From: Mariniflexile sp. TRM1-10
Lineage (GTDB): Bacteria; Bacteroidota; Bacteroidia; Flavobacteriales; Flavobacteriaceae
Length of the DNA stretch: 64,000 nucleotides
Assembly: GCF_003425985.1 (NCBI RefSeq)
Contig: NZ_CP022985.1
Location: forward strand, 4,758,001 to 4,822,000
Direction: 5' to 3'
Below the pieces are notes generated by a model that was not told the DNA's origin, searched no databases, and saw only the letters and a program-made list of their open reading frames with translations. The translations under genes were made by a program, and so were the position numbers. Of the stretch, positions 37,967 to 46,037 are shown one piece after another. Every line of letters starts with the position of its first letter. The stretch's first letter is position 1.

Positions 37967-38545
37967 TTACATAACTATTTTGGAAGACTGTGCAGAGCTG
38001 GTTTTTATTTCCAGTTGGTTCCATTTTTCTTTCCATCCCTTTTCTTGAATTCGTTCATTGTAAGTCGCTAAATCAAATCCAGGTGTAGGAATCACCAAAA
38101 GATTAAATAAATCTTCCAAACCATAAGGCGCCATATACTCAATTCGGTTTTTGGAATTCAATCTTACTGCTATTGAAGTTGCAGTTTCTGGCCAAAAAGA
38201 AATGGCTTCATGACAATCTGCATATGGTTTGTGTCCATTTCTAAGGTGCATTCTTGCTTGATTTTTTACAGACCAATTCAGATTTGGACTTATTGATTTT
38301 AGCTTTGTCTCAATGTGTGAGTCATACTCTTTAATCGGTTTAGTTTTGTCAAAGTATATGATGTCAATATCATTAAGTTCGGTGCTTTCTTTTCCGTGTT
38401 TTACATCCCAAACCTTATTTCTCACAAAACCAGCGCCAACCCAAGAATCATTTAGCTTTAAATCCCTAACGGTTTTCAAAACATGAATCATCCATAAATC
38501 ACTTTCTATGATTTCAATAAGTTCCTTTTCTAAATTTAGACTCAT
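37967..38545 (-). CDS. Nucleotidyltransferase-like protein (DUF925/NTP_transf_6)
   Basis: A 192-residue protein of the NTP_transf_6 family. It shows DSWVGAGFVRNKVWDVKHG (about 33-51) and the metal-binding-like ELNDIDIIYFD (about 56-66), then ARMHLRNGHKPYADCHEAISFWPETATSIAVRL and PYGLEDLFNLLVIPTP. The family is predicted to be a nucleotidyltransferase; its biological substrate is not established. Single-gene cassette. Confidence 0.88.
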   Translation of the reverse strand: MSLNLEKELIEIIESDLWMIHVLKTVRDLKLNDSWVGAGFVRNKVWDVKHGKESTELNDIDIIYFDKTKPIKEYDSHIETKLKSISPNLNWSVKNQARMHLRNGHKPYADCHEAISFWPETATSIAVRLNSKNRIEYMAPYGLEDLFNLLVIPTPGFDLATYNERIQEKGWKEKWNQLEIKTSSAQSSKIVM

Positions 38546-38556
38546 TTTTTGTAGTT

Positions 38557-38628
38557 ATATAACATTTAGCTATATCTGTGTGGTTTTTTATGGTTTTTGA
38601 TGTTTAGTAAACGGTTATCATTGTGCCC
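38557..38628 (-). repeat. Cassette spacer element, short form
   Basis: GTTATATAACATTTAGC, then a variant of the 40-bp box (38568-38608), then AAACGGTTATCATTGTGCCC next to the stop of the DJ-1-like gene. Confidence 0.75.
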
Positions 38629-38635
38629 ACAATAC

Positions 38636-39394
38636 TTATTCTTTCCAATTTTGAAGTCGGTCGAGATATAAATAACTTTCTACAAACTTTCTATGTTCTA
38701 GACTAGTCATTTTTTCCAATACATTCAATGCAGAAATGTAACTCGCCAAATTTCCGTTAGAAGAACTGAATTTTCCATCTTCAACATAAGTTACCAAACT
38801 GTCGTTTTGGACTTTTAAATTCGGATAGTCCTTTTGTAATTGTTCCCCACCGCCAATCCACGTAACGATTTTCTTGCCGTCTGCAATTCCGGATGCTCCA
38901 ATTAATTGAGCTCCCGCACAATTGCTCACGGTATATTGGGTTTCTTTATTCTTCTCCCTTATAAAATCCACAATCTTTTCATTGTGAATTTGGGCGTACA
39001 TATCGTAAGCACTTGGAACAAACAAAACTGTTAATTTCGGGCAGTTCCCAAATGTATAATCGGGAACAAAATGCATGCCTTCCTCCGTTGTTATTGGATT
39101 TTTAGTTTCGGCTATGGACACCACGTTGAAAAGCTGTGTTCCATCTTCTGTCGGTTTTGCAAAAACGTCGGAAGCTGCGATGACTTCGCTTTGAAGCACG
39201 CCGTTATACATCAAAAGTCCGATAGTAGGCAATTCCGATTTGAACGGTTTTAGGTGTTTGGTCAGCGTGTCCGTATCCGTTTCTTTTTCCGTGTGGCTTA
39301 TGTTTTCAATTTCGGGATTGGTCTTTTTTTCGGTATTGCAACCAATAAGTATTGTTGCAAAAAGCATTGGTATTATAATTCTAAATGTTGTCAT
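38636..39394 (-). CDS. DJ-1/PfpI-family lipoprotein
   Basis: A 252-residue lipoprotein (lipobox LIGC, Cys19). After a charged linker (about 20-55) comes a DJ-1/PfpI/AraC-amidase-like domain: GLLMYNGVLQSEVIAASDVF, FNVVSIAE, FVPDYTFGNCPKLTVLFVPSA and the nucleophile elbow VSNCAGAQLIGASG with Cys159. Family members include glyoxalases, chaperones and amidases. Export with an intact cysteine suggests a periplasmic enzyme. Confidence 0.88.
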   Translation of the reverse strand: MTTFRIIIPMLFATILIGCNTEKKTNPEIENISHTEKETDTDTLTKHLKPFKSELPTIGLLMYNGVLQSEVIAASDVFAKPTEDGTQLFNVVSIAETKNPITTEEGMHFVPDYTFGNCPKLTVLFVPSAYDMYAQIHNEKIVDFIREKNKETQYTVSNCAGAQLIGASGIADGKKIVTWIGGGEQLQKDYPNLKVQNDSLVTYVEDGKFSSSNGNLASYISALNVLEKMTSLEHRKFVESYLYLDRLQNWKE

Positions 39395-39423
39395 ATCTCT
39401 CGGTTTTCTTGTTTTGTGGGTAA

Positions 39424-39501
39424 CTCGTTATATAGTAACATTTATTATTCAATGGAGCGATATCTGTGATTTTTTTATGGTTTTATATGTTTTGTGAACC
39501 C
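39424..39501 (-). repeat. Cassette spacer element, short form with best-preserved 40-bp box
   Basis: TCGTTATATAGTAACAT is followed by 27 bases and the box at 39454-39494 (GGAGCGATATCTGTGA then TTTTTTTATGGTTTTATATG), then TGAACCCTTAGCT before the next stop codon. The box core matches 42294-42333 nearly base for base. Confidence 0.8.
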
Positions 39502-40170
39502 TTAGCTCTTTATTGTTATCTCTTTAAATATATTCCCATTTCTATCGAATACTTGAAATGAATTATCTATCCATTTCGTTTTATGGAGTTTATTATAAAA
39601 ATCATATACTACGTTTTTTAGCAAGAAGTCATTATAGTATTCGACTCCTTGCTTGTCTACAATCTTTAAAGAGGCGTTCTGTCCGTTATCATTAATCCTA
39701 ATTGTCAATATTGCTTTGAGACTTCTTGACTTATTGAATTTGCTTAGTTTCTTACTGTCAAAAGAATAATCATACTTCAATTCTTTTATGTGGTTTATAA
39801 TTTCCAATACCTTGATTTTATTTCCCTGAACCTCAACAGGTATATTATCAATTACTGTTTTTAGGACATTCAGAATCCAATCATTTTGTTTGGCCTTTGG
39901 AAGTCTGAAATATTTATGGAAATCAAAATCAACAAATGAATAGTTAACATACCCACCAAAATTCTTGACATCATCAGGTTTTTCCCCATTGCCTTTTATG
40001 TCAATGTTCAGCTTCAAAATATCTCCAAATTCAAACTTTGTGGGAATCAAGTAGAAAAAAATATCTTGAACAGTATGTGTAGTCAGATTAAAATCCTTTT
40101 CTGATAATCCGTCTGGTAGCTTTTGCCCATGTCCAATATGTATACTTAAGTCCCTTAAATATCTTGCCAT
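39502..40170 (-). CDS. Hypothetical protein, 222 residues
   Basis: A soluble protein with no signal, beginning MARYLRDLSIHIGHGQKLPD and containing FGGYVNYSFVDFDFHKYFRLP, then alternating hydrophobic strands to the end (TIRINDNGQNASLKIVDK). I do not recognise the family. It is a single-gene cassette. Confidence 0.7.
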   Translation of the reverse strand: MARYLRDLSIHIGHGQKLPDGLSEKDFNLTTHTVQDIFFYLIPTKFEFGDILKLNIDIKGNGEKPDDVKNFGGYVNYSFVDFDFHKYFRLPKAKQNDWILNVLKTVIDNIPVEVQGNKIKVLEIINHIKELKYDYSFDSKKLSKFNKSRSLKAILTIRINDNGQNASLKIVDKQGVEYYNDFLLKNVVYDFYNKLHKTKWIDNSFQVFDRNGNIFKEITIKS

Positions 40171-40334
40171 TTGTATCTTGATAATGTTTGTTTTTTCAAA
40201 GTTTCATTTCAATTTTATACGGTTCGCTCTTTAAAATAAGGCTAACATTTTGTTAATCATTAAAAATAAAACACATTACAAATATAATTTCACCCCTCTC
40301 TTTTGCCTTGCCCTTCACCTATGAGCTCCATTAG

Positions 40335-40652
40335 TTACTTTGGTTCGTGAAAATATTCATAAGCATAACCTTCTATTTCTCCATTTAACTGATTTCCTTT
40401 TTCATCTTTCAGATCATACATTTCTTGTATCCCACCAATAGAAGCACAACCGTCTAAACCTAAAAGAATGGTATAAAAAATATCAGTAAAGGAAGTGTCT
40501 AACACTTTTTTCATTATTTCAGTCTGTTGGTCAGTCAGATTAAGTGACTTAATTAATTGCCCAACTTCGGTTTCAGAATTTTCAGAAAGATATTCTTTCA
40601 GGAAACTCTGTTTTTCGACATAAAATGCCTTTACAAATTCTTCAGTGTTCAT
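40335..40652 (-). CDS. Hypothetical protein, 105 residues
   Basis: A small acidic helical protein: MNTEEFVKAFYVEKQSFLKEYL, SLNLTDQQTEIMKKVLDTSFTDIFYTILLGLDGCASIGG. The size and acidity fit an immunity protein, but no family is recognised. Confidence 0.7.
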   Translation of the reverse strand: MNTEEFVKAFYVEKQSFLKEYLSENSETEVGQLIKSLNLTDQQTEIMKKVLDTSFTDIFYTILLGLDGCASIGGIQEMYDLKDEKGNQLNGEIEGYAYEYFHEPK

Positions 40653-40662
40653 AGATGTAAGC

Positions 40663-40796
40663 TTGCAGGTAACGTGTTTCTGTAACAGGCGTTGTATGAT
40701 TTAAGAACTAAGATAATTAAAAAACACAAACCACAACCCTTACTAGGATTTTCCAAAAGGAAAACCAGAAGCAGTATATGTTAGGACATGGTATTG
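40663..40796 (-). repeat. Cassette spacer element with internal palindrome
   Basis: On the plus strand it starts AGGTAACGTGTTTCTGTAAC, then AGGCGTTGTATG, has an internal inverted repeat GGATTTTCC/GGAAAACC (about 40747-40768) and ends TTAGGACATGGTATTGTC by the next stop codon. Its ends are like those of attC sites (GTTAC and CAATACC on the minus strand). Confidence 0.65.
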
Positions 40797-40797
40797 T

Positions 40798-41352
40798 CTA
40801 TAGTTTTTTCAGATGACTCTCAATGTATTCAATTTTTTCACTCCAATAAACAACAGCTTTTTCCCAATCAATTTTCCGATTCTTGTTAGTTCCGTCCTTT
40901 AGTTCATTCGGAATATAAATTAAATATTCACTGTTTTTGTACCAGTCTTTACTTTTTTCGCTATCATTTTTTGGTACAATTCTATTAGACCAAAACCTCC
41001 TGTGTTTTATATAAATATCTTTTTTCTCTTTTAGAAACTCAATTAGACTTTCTTTGTCCTTCGGAATATAACCAGGTCCAGAACATCCACAAGAATGAAA
41101 TGTAATTCCCGTTTCGTATAAATTTCGAATATGATTCCACGCTTTTAAATCCGACTTTTTTGGTGATTCAAAGTCCAATCCCATATTAGCAGTCATTCCG
41201 TTACATTCAGGACATTTATATGGCTGATTTTCCCAAACTTTTGTATATCCAGTATTCTCGTCAATATCAATTAACAATCTTCGCTTAAATGTTTTTCGAC
41301 ATTCGAAACAAGCATAATGAGGTTTGTATGAGTTAATTCCGTATCGGCACAT
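40798..41352 (-). CDS. Hypothetical zinc-ribbon-like protein
   Basis: A 184-residue protein with two cysteine pairs at the N-terminus (CFEC at about 15-18 and CPEC at about 47-50) that probably hold a zinc ion, and a further CGCSGPGYIPKD near residue 87. The C-terminal half is rich in aromatic and charged residues (KHRRFWSNRIVPKND, WEKAVVYWSEKIEYIESHL). Not recognised further. Confidence 0.7.
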   Translation of the reverse strand: MCRYGINSYKPHYACFECRKTFKRRLLIDIDENTGYTKVWENQPYKCPECNGMTANMGLDFESPKKSDLKAWNHIRNLYETGITFHSCGCSGPGYIPKDKESLIEFLKEKKDIYIKHRRFWSNRIVPKNDSEKSKDWYKNSEYLIYIPNELKDGTNKNRKIDWEKAVVYWSEKIEYIESHLKKL

Positions 41353-41404
41353 TTTTGTTCAAATTACTGATGATGTGATTGTGTAAGGATAGTTGGGTAT
41401 GCAA

Positions 41405-41485
41405 GCAACTAACTTATTAAAAATGGAACGAACCAGAAGAAAATCCGCAGGGTTTTCCGAATAGGCTAGAACCAAGCAATTATTT
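41405..41485 (-). repeat. Cassette spacer element with AAAATCCGCAGGGTTTTCC palindrome
   Basis: It contains AAAATCCGCAGGGTTTTCC (near-perfect inverted repeat, about 41439-41459) and ends AAGGTGTTGCCAACTGGCTT, i.e. GCCAGTTGGCAACACCTT after the stop codon on the minus strand. Confidence 0.65.
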
Positions 41486-42121
41486 TTACAAGGTGTTGCC
41501 AACTGGCTTTGCTTCTGTTATTGGAATCGGTTCATATTTTTCTTTTTTCACAATGTGAGTCAATTCCGTTAAAATTTTTTCTAATTCTTGAATAGAATTC
41601 AACTTTTCTTTTCTAGTGTCAATTTTTTTTGTGAATGAATATCTAGTAAAGTCAATATTCGAATAGTCATATTCTTGAGCTTTTTGCAAGTAGTCTTTAC
41701 TGTTTAGGTTATTAGTAAGTCCATAAATTGCAAATTCTGCTATTCTTGGTTTGTAAATATCTATATCAAAAGTTATTTGACAACCATTTATTTCTCCAAA
41801 CAAAACGTAATCTTTAAGACTGTTATGATTTGTTTTAATTGCTCTTTTATTAAATCCGATTTTTTCTAAATCCGAATAAGGTTTTTTAGATAGAATTCGG
41901 TTTTTGTACCTCCTTTTACGAAACCAATCGGAAATCCAAGCAAACAAAACAAATGTAGGTGCAAAAAATAAAGTGATAGAATAGATTGTCAAAATCCATT
42001 TAGTTGAAACCTCTGAAGAAAAGTAAAACAAATATGTGGAAAATCCGAAAGTCAGAATTCCGCTTATCCATAAATATCCTTTAATCAGGAATCCTTTGTT
42101 TAATTCAAATAGTTCGTTCAT
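41486..42121 (-). CDS. Hypothetical membrane protein, 211 residues
   Basis: Two hydrophobic helices near the N-terminus (about 12-32 and 38-64: WISGILTFGFSTYLFYF and WILTIYSITLFFAPTFVLFAWI) are followed by a basic cluster (RKRRYKNR) and a soluble C-terminal domain of about 140 residues. No family is recognised. The membrane-anchored layout is common among immunity proteins, but that is only suggestive. Confidence 0.7.
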   Translation of the reverse strand: MNELFELNKGFLIKGYLWISGILTFGFSTYLFYFSSEVSTKWILTIYSITLFFAPTFVLFAWISDWFRKRRYKNRILSKKPYSDLEKIGFNKRAIKTNHNSLKDYVLFGEINGCQITFDIDIYKPRIAEFAIYGLTNNLNSKDYLQKAQEYDYSNIDFTRYSFTKKIDTRKEKLNSIQELEKILTELTHIVKKEKYEPIPITEAKPVGNTL

Positions 42122-42126
42122 TCAGC

Positions 42127-42358
42127 TTGTTGGCAACTTATTTATACTCAGAACTTTTATCTTTTCATACAGCTGATATGGATGGCTATACGGAAGTTTT
42201 ACAGCTTCTACCCACTATCTCCTCCCCTTTTTTAAATGATGAAAATTCTTATACCACGCAATATATAAAAGTTTTAAAAGCTTTCAAAAAAAAGGAGCTA
42301 TATCTGTGATTTTTTATGGTTTTATATGTTTTGTATAACGGTTACTGGCGTTGTAAAT
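42127..42358 (-). repeat. Cassette spacer element, long form
   Basis: It begins TTGGCAACTTATTTATACTC, includes a diverged copy of the block seen at 32973 and 36085 (about 42228-42290), then the 40-bp box (42294-42333), and ends ATAACGGTTACTGGCGTTGT, next to the stop of the following gene. Confidence 0.8.
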
Positions 42359-42364
42359 CGTTCC

Positions 42365-42910
42365 TTAATATTCTTTTTCTTTTCTTATTTCTCCGTTTTC
42401 ATTGTAAGTTGTCCAAAGTCCATTTTTCTTTCCGTTAACCCTTTGTCCTTCTTTGTACAAATAACAAATTCCTAACTTATTGGAACATTTATAATGTCGG
42501 TAGTATCTTTTGAAACGAACCTCTCCTAAAGAGTCAAAAAACTCATCTAGGGATTTAGCTTCCGAATCAATTTCTGTTGTTACAAATTCTACGGTTTTGT
42601 TCCCATTTCTGTCAAACCCTTTGCTCGATAAGATATTTCCATATTTGCCCAAACAACTTTCATCTGCGACTTGTCCATTTTTGTGGTATTGCACAAGTTT
42701 CCCTGTTGCTGTTGAGAATTCTTCTGAATTATACTCATAAGTTGTCCAACAAATTATCCACAAAATTTTCCCATTTTTATAATATGTTGTATCTACTTCC
42801 GAGCCAATTTTTTTTAAATCTTTTACAAGTTCAAGAAATCTATCAGAATGTTGTGCAATTGATAAATTACAAATCAGAAATGAAAATATTATTATTGAAA
42901 TGTGTTTCAT
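42365..42910 (-). CDS. Exported MORN_2/YwqK-like repeat protein
   Basis: A 181-residue protein with a signal peptide (MKHISIIIFSFLICNLSIAQ) and MORN_2-like units: KLVQYHKNGQVADESCLGKYGN, SSKGFDRNGNKTV, VNGKKNGLWTTYNENGEIRKEKEY. It is related in type to the protein at 3270-3974. It starts 26 bases before the ... end of the neighbouring 205-residue gene's stop side, within the same cassette-like group. Role unknown. Confidence 0.75.
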   Translation of the reverse strand: MKHISIIIFSFLICNLSIAQHSDRFLELVKDLKKIGSEVDTTYYKNGKILWIICWTTYEYNSEEFSTATGKLVQYHKNGQVADESCLGKYGNILSSKGFDRNGNKTVEFVTTEIDSEAKSLDEFFDSLGEVRFKRYYRHYKCSNKLGICYLYKEGQRVNGKKNGLWTTYNENGEIRKEKEY

Positions 42911-42935
42911 TCAAACGTTTTACAACTCGTTGTTT

Positions 42936-43553
42936 TTATTGATATTCGTACTCTAGTCTGTCTTTAATTTTAATCAATTCATGTTTTTTTTCAGGAAAAT
43001 CCAAAATCAGCTTGTCTAAAAGTTCCTTAGCAACGTGGCAATTTTTAATTTCTCTTTCGCATTGCAAACTATATGCATTAACAAGTCTATAATTGACATC
43101 ATAATTATCAGAGAACATTTTTTTTGCTTTTTGGTATTGGAAAATAGCGTTTTGCCAATCTCCTTTTTTAAACCAATTATCACCATCATCTATAAGAATT
43201 AAAAATTTATTTTCTTTTTCTTTAAACTCTAATGTTTGCTGATTTTTTACTAGTAAGTTATTTTGTTTAATTAATTTTAAAGGGACATATGAAAAGATAC
43301 TTATCACAATTAATGCCATTGCAATAAAAATGAGATGTTCCTTTTTTCTTTTTTTTATTACTTTCTTTCTTATTTCTAATATTTCCTTAGCTGAAGCCTT
43401 TTTAAGGTCTAATTTTCCTGAAGCTGCTTTTAAATATTCCTTTTTTAAACTAAGAAATGTTTTCTCTTTTTTGAAAAGTCTTTTAGACCTGAGTAACTTT
43501 TTGTTGTTATTCAGGCTAGTAATCATTCCTTGAATACTTCCTCCTCCAAACAT
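42936..43553 (-). CDS. Hypothetical TPR-like protein with one membrane helix
   Basis: A 205-residue protein. The N-terminal 75 residues are very basic (RSKRLFKKEKTFLSLKKEYL, KKVIKKRKKEH). One transmembrane helix follows (LIFIAMALIVISIFSYVPLKL, about 79-99), then a helical region resembling a tetratricopeptide pair (WFKKGDWQNAIFQYQKAKKMF, NYRLVNAYSLQCE). Likely a membrane-bound scaffold. No partner known. Confidence 0.65.
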   Translation of the reverse strand: MFGGGSIQGMITSLNNNKKLLRSKRLFKKEKTFLSLKKEYLKAASGKLDLKKASAKEILEIRKKVIKKRKKEHLIFIAMALIVISIFSYVPLKLIKQNNLLVKNQQTLEFKEKENKFLILIDDGDNWFKKGDWQNAIFQYQKAKKMFSDNYDVNYRLVNAYSLQCEREIKNCHVAKELLDKLILDFPEKKHELIKIKDRLEYEYQ

Positions 43554-43581
43554 TTTTAAATATTTACGCTGTACACCGTTT

Positions 43582-43962
43582 TTATCTGCTTCTCAAAATC
43601 TGTCCCACATATTTCTTGTGATTTTCATAACCATTTTTTTCTGGATTGTATAAGTCAATCATTTCATCTAATCCAGTATCAAAAATCTGCCAACCGTACT
43701 TTTTGGATAATTCGATTAATTCAAAAAGGCCATTCTCGCCATAAAGACTAATCATTTTATTACTTACAGGTTCTTCATCGGTGAAAAAGTCAATTGAAAA
43801 GTCTTTTCCTTTAATTTCTCTATGATTTTCATTTATTAATATTTCACTAAATGAATTTTCAAGAATTTCACAAAAATCCATTGGCTCAAATTGATTGTCA
43901 TCAACATCTTCAATGGAGTCTATTTTCTGTTTTGAACTAAATAGTATAATATCCCAACTCAT
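43582..43962 (-). CDS. Hypothetical acidic protein, immunity-like
   Basis: A 126-residue acidic protein starting MSWDIILFSSKQKIDSIEDV and ending IDLYNPEKNGYENHKKYVGQ. The pattern is shared by small stand-alone proteins found among immunity genes in Bacteroidetes, from memory; I cannot give a family name. It lies 12 bases after the start of the CDI-immunity-like gene's upstream neighbour position, i.e. directly downstream of that gene, so they may be co-expressed. Confidence 0.7.
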   Translation of the reverse strand: MSWDIILFSSKQKIDSIEDVDDNQFEPMDFCEILENSFSEILINENHREIKGKDFSIDFFTDEEPVSNKMISLYGENGLFELIELSKKYGWQIFDTGLDEMIDLYNPEKNGYENHKKYVGQILRSR

Positions 43963-43974
43963 ATTTGTTTCTGT

Positions 43975-44436
43975 TCAATTATTAAATTTCTCAAACTCTG
44001 AAAAAGCATCAAACCATTCTTTTCTTATTTTTGATATAGTATCCGTGTTATTTAATGTCTCTATATTGATGTTAAACAAATCAATAATTTTCTTCCAACT
44101 TTCCTTATCTTCCCTCCAGTAAGCAGCCTCTGAAGTCAAAACAGCTTTCAATAAATCACCCTCATAAAAGTCACCTTCAGCAAGTATGTTTTCTTTTAAC
44201 CTATCAATTGCTAAAGGAATCAAAAACTTGAGTCCAATATTTTGACCAATCATAATTCTCAGGTCTTCAATATTGAAATCCTTTAACTCCTTTTTTCTGA
44301 GTCTATGACAAGTTGTAACTAAATAACTATCGTATTTAGGCTCTCCCCAAATATCCTTTTCTAAACTTTCTAATGATTTTGAAGTCCAATTGCTTTCAAA
44401 TTTAGTTTTTATCTGTTTGTTTTTAGAGTTGCTCAT
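43975..44436 (-). CDS. Contact-dependent growth inhibition immunity protein (CdiI-type)
   Basis: A 153-residue cytoplasmic protein. The block SLESLEKDIWGEPKYDSYLV, TCHRLRKKELKDFNIEDLRI and MIGQNIGLKFLIPLAIDRL matches the CdiI_3-type immunity family, whose members neutralise toxins delivered by contact-dependent inhibition systems. No cognate toxin or CdiB/Rhs gene is present, so it is an orphan. It lies 12 bases upstream of the 126-residue acidic gene. Confidence 0.75.
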   Translation of the reverse strand: MSNSKNKQIKTKFESNWTSKSLESLEKDIWGEPKYDSYLVTTCHRLRKKELKDFNIEDLRIMIGQNIGLKFLIPLAIDRLKENILAEGDFYEGDLLKAVLTSEAAYWREDKESWKKIIDLFNINIETLNNTDTISKIRKEWFDAFSEFEKFNN

Positions 44437-44454
44437 GGGGTCTTTAAAATCTCT

Positions 44455-44530
44455 GTCAACGAGTCAATAGAGCCATTTTTTATAGTTTTAGATGCCTTGT
44501 GCAAATCGGTTATGAATGGTGTTGCCAGTT
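44455..44530 (-). repeat. Cassette spacer element, short form
   Basis: It begins TGTCAACGAGTCAATAGAGC, carries a reduced form of the 40-bp box (about 44469-44500) and ends GGTTATGAATGGTGTTGCC. On the minus strand the ends are GGCAACACC and CTCGTTGACA, which are complementary over GGCAAC/GTTGAC except one base. Confidence 0.7.
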
Positions 44531-44531
44531 T

Positions 44532-45329
44532 TTAATTCCAAAATTCCCACCATTTCTTTGAAGTGGAACTTTCTTTTTCTTTATTCTTTTCACTTGGTTC
44601 AGGAATCCAAAACTTGTAAACTGTACCTAAAGCAGTTCCTCTATCAGATATTGGATATTCAAGTCCAATCTTATTCATAAAATCTACAACTTGCCAATCC
44701 TTGTTGGTAAATTCATCTTGAGGATATGCCTTGAATGGTTCTGCGTCTAAATCCCAACGAACATAATAATTAACAATGTCTTGCTCTTTAACATTTGGAA
44801 CTAATCTCGTGACGATTTGTGGATTACCTTTTTGTTCATCGATTTCTGTTTCAGATAAACTATCATCCCAATAATCTGGAATCGGATTAAACTGATCAAC
44901 TAAATTGCCTTTGTTATATAAAAAATATAACCATAAATCACCATCGTGAATATGAAAAAAGAAAACAGGACAATTTAATTTTTCAGAGATGTACTTTGAC
45001 ATATCTCCAGATTCATTGAATCCACTTGGATAAAAGACTGTTACATTTCCATTTTTTTCGTTTAAAACACAAAAATTTTCATTGTCATTATCTAAATCTT
45101 CTTTTACGAAGTCGCCATTATTATCTTTAGCGTATTCATTTAAACATTTTTCAACATCCTCTTTTGTTTTTCCGATTACTCCGGACATCGATAAAAATAG
45201 TCCCACAGGTTTTGGTTTTAAATTATTTAGTTTAATACTTGGGTCAAACTCAATTTTCGGTTCAATTCTCATTTTAGAGAATAGTCCGATACTAATTATT
45301 ATTCCAAATGTTACAATCAGTATTTTCAT
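44532..45329 (-). CDS. Hypothetical protein with N-terminal hydrophobic segment
   Basis: A 265-residue protein. A hydrophobic start (MKILIVTFGIIISIGLFSKM) may be a signal or anchor. The body includes VFYPSGFNESGDMSKYISEK, CPVFFFHIHDGDLWLYFLYN, VDQFNPIPDYWDD and ends in KKWWEFWN. I have seen the HIHDGDLW..VDQFNPIPDYW arrangement in uncharacterised proteins but cannot assign a function. Confidence 0.7.
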   Translation of the reverse strand: MKILIVTFGIIISIGLFSKMRIEPKIEFDPSIKLNNLKPKPVGLFLSMSGVIGKTKEDVEKCLNEYAKDNNGDFVKEDLDNDNENFCVLNEKNGNVTVFYPSGFNESGDMSKYISEKLNCPVFFFHIHDGDLWLYFLYNKGNLVDQFNPIPDYWDDSLSETEIDEQKGNPQIVTRLVPNVKEQDIVNYYVRWDLDAEPFKAYPQDEFTNKDWQVVDFMNKIGLEYPISDRGTALGTVYKFWIPEPSEKNKEKESSTSKKWWEFWN

Positions 45330-45407
45330 TTCTCAAATTACCTAAAATTTGTTATGCAGTATAACATCTATTACCAATATCCCGAAAACATATCAGGTTT
45401 TTTGTCT

Positions 45408-45626
45408 CTATTTACTTGGTAATTTTAATTCAGTAAAGATGTCTTTGAACATTTCTCCAGGATCCACACCCAATGCCAAAGCAATTAAGTATAATTCCCA
45501 TGCTCTAAGTTGCGTAAATGGATTAAGTGTGAGTTCACTGATTCTAGATTTACTAATTCCAGTTTTCTTCGAAATCCCTGCTTTACTTGCCGATTTTTTA
45601 GATAAATAATGTCCAAGTTCTGTCAT
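45408..45626 (-). CDS. Small helix-turn-helix regulator, first of two
   Basis: A 72-residue protein with an XRE-like helix-turn-helix (SASKAGISKKTGISKSRISELTL) and the trailing helices LRAWELYLIALALGVDPGEMF. Probably a DNA-binding repressor. It starts 22 bases after the stop of the second HTH gene, so the two are likely one transcript. Confidence 0.8.
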   Translation of the reverse strand: MTELGHYLSKKSASKAGISKKTGISKSRISELTLNPFTQLRAWELYLIALALGVDPGEMFKDIFTELKLPSK

Positions 45627-45648
45627 CCTTTTTTTCGATTTTAGGTAT

Positions 45649-45870
45649 TCAATTATTCACATCCTTAGTTGGTAATAACAACTCCCTAATGTCAACATTT
45701 AGAATTTCGGCAATTTCAGCTAAAGTCTCAACGGAGGGCTGCATATCATTAGTACACCATCTTGAAACTGTTGTTCTGTTTTTCCTGACCTTTTCAGCCA
45801 ACCACTTGTTCGTTCTGTCCTGTTCTGCCAAAACTACCCTTATTCTATTGTAATTTCTTTTACTAGTCAT
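45649..45870 (-). CDS. XRE-family helix-turn-helix regulator, second of two
   Basis: A 73-residue XRE-type protein. The DNA-binding helices are NKWLAEKVRKNRTTVSRWCT and the rest, VETLAEIAEILNVDIRELL, is the standard dimer part. Immediately upstream (45965-46008) is a palindromic candidate operator, so it may repress its own transcript and the divergent small gene at 46038. Confidence 0.88.
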   Translation of the reverse strand: MTSKRNYNRIRVVLAEQDRTNKWLAEKVRKNRTTVSRWCTNDMQPSVETLAEIAEILNVDIRELLLPTKDVNN

Positions 45871-45964
45871 TTGAATCGTTTTAAGCTATGTAAGTAGCAT
45901 TTAACACAAAGTTAATTGATTAAAATGTTTTGATGATTCATATTAAAAAGCTATATTTGAATCG

Positions 45965-46008
45965 TATTACATAATTATTGAATCTATTTTTGATTCTTTA
46001 ATGTAATA
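45965..46008. promoter_or_regulatory. Candidate operator between divergent genes
   Basis: TATTACAT (45965-45972) pairs with ATGTAATA (46001-46008), and inside it GAATC (45980-45984) pairs with GATTC (45992-45996), giving nested dyad symmetry. Related words GATTCATATT and GAATCGTATT lie just to the left. The position, between the XRE gene and the divergent 67-residue gene, fits a repressor-binding site. Confidence 0.5.
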
Positions 46009-46037
46009 TTTATAACTAAAATTAATTCAAGTTTATT

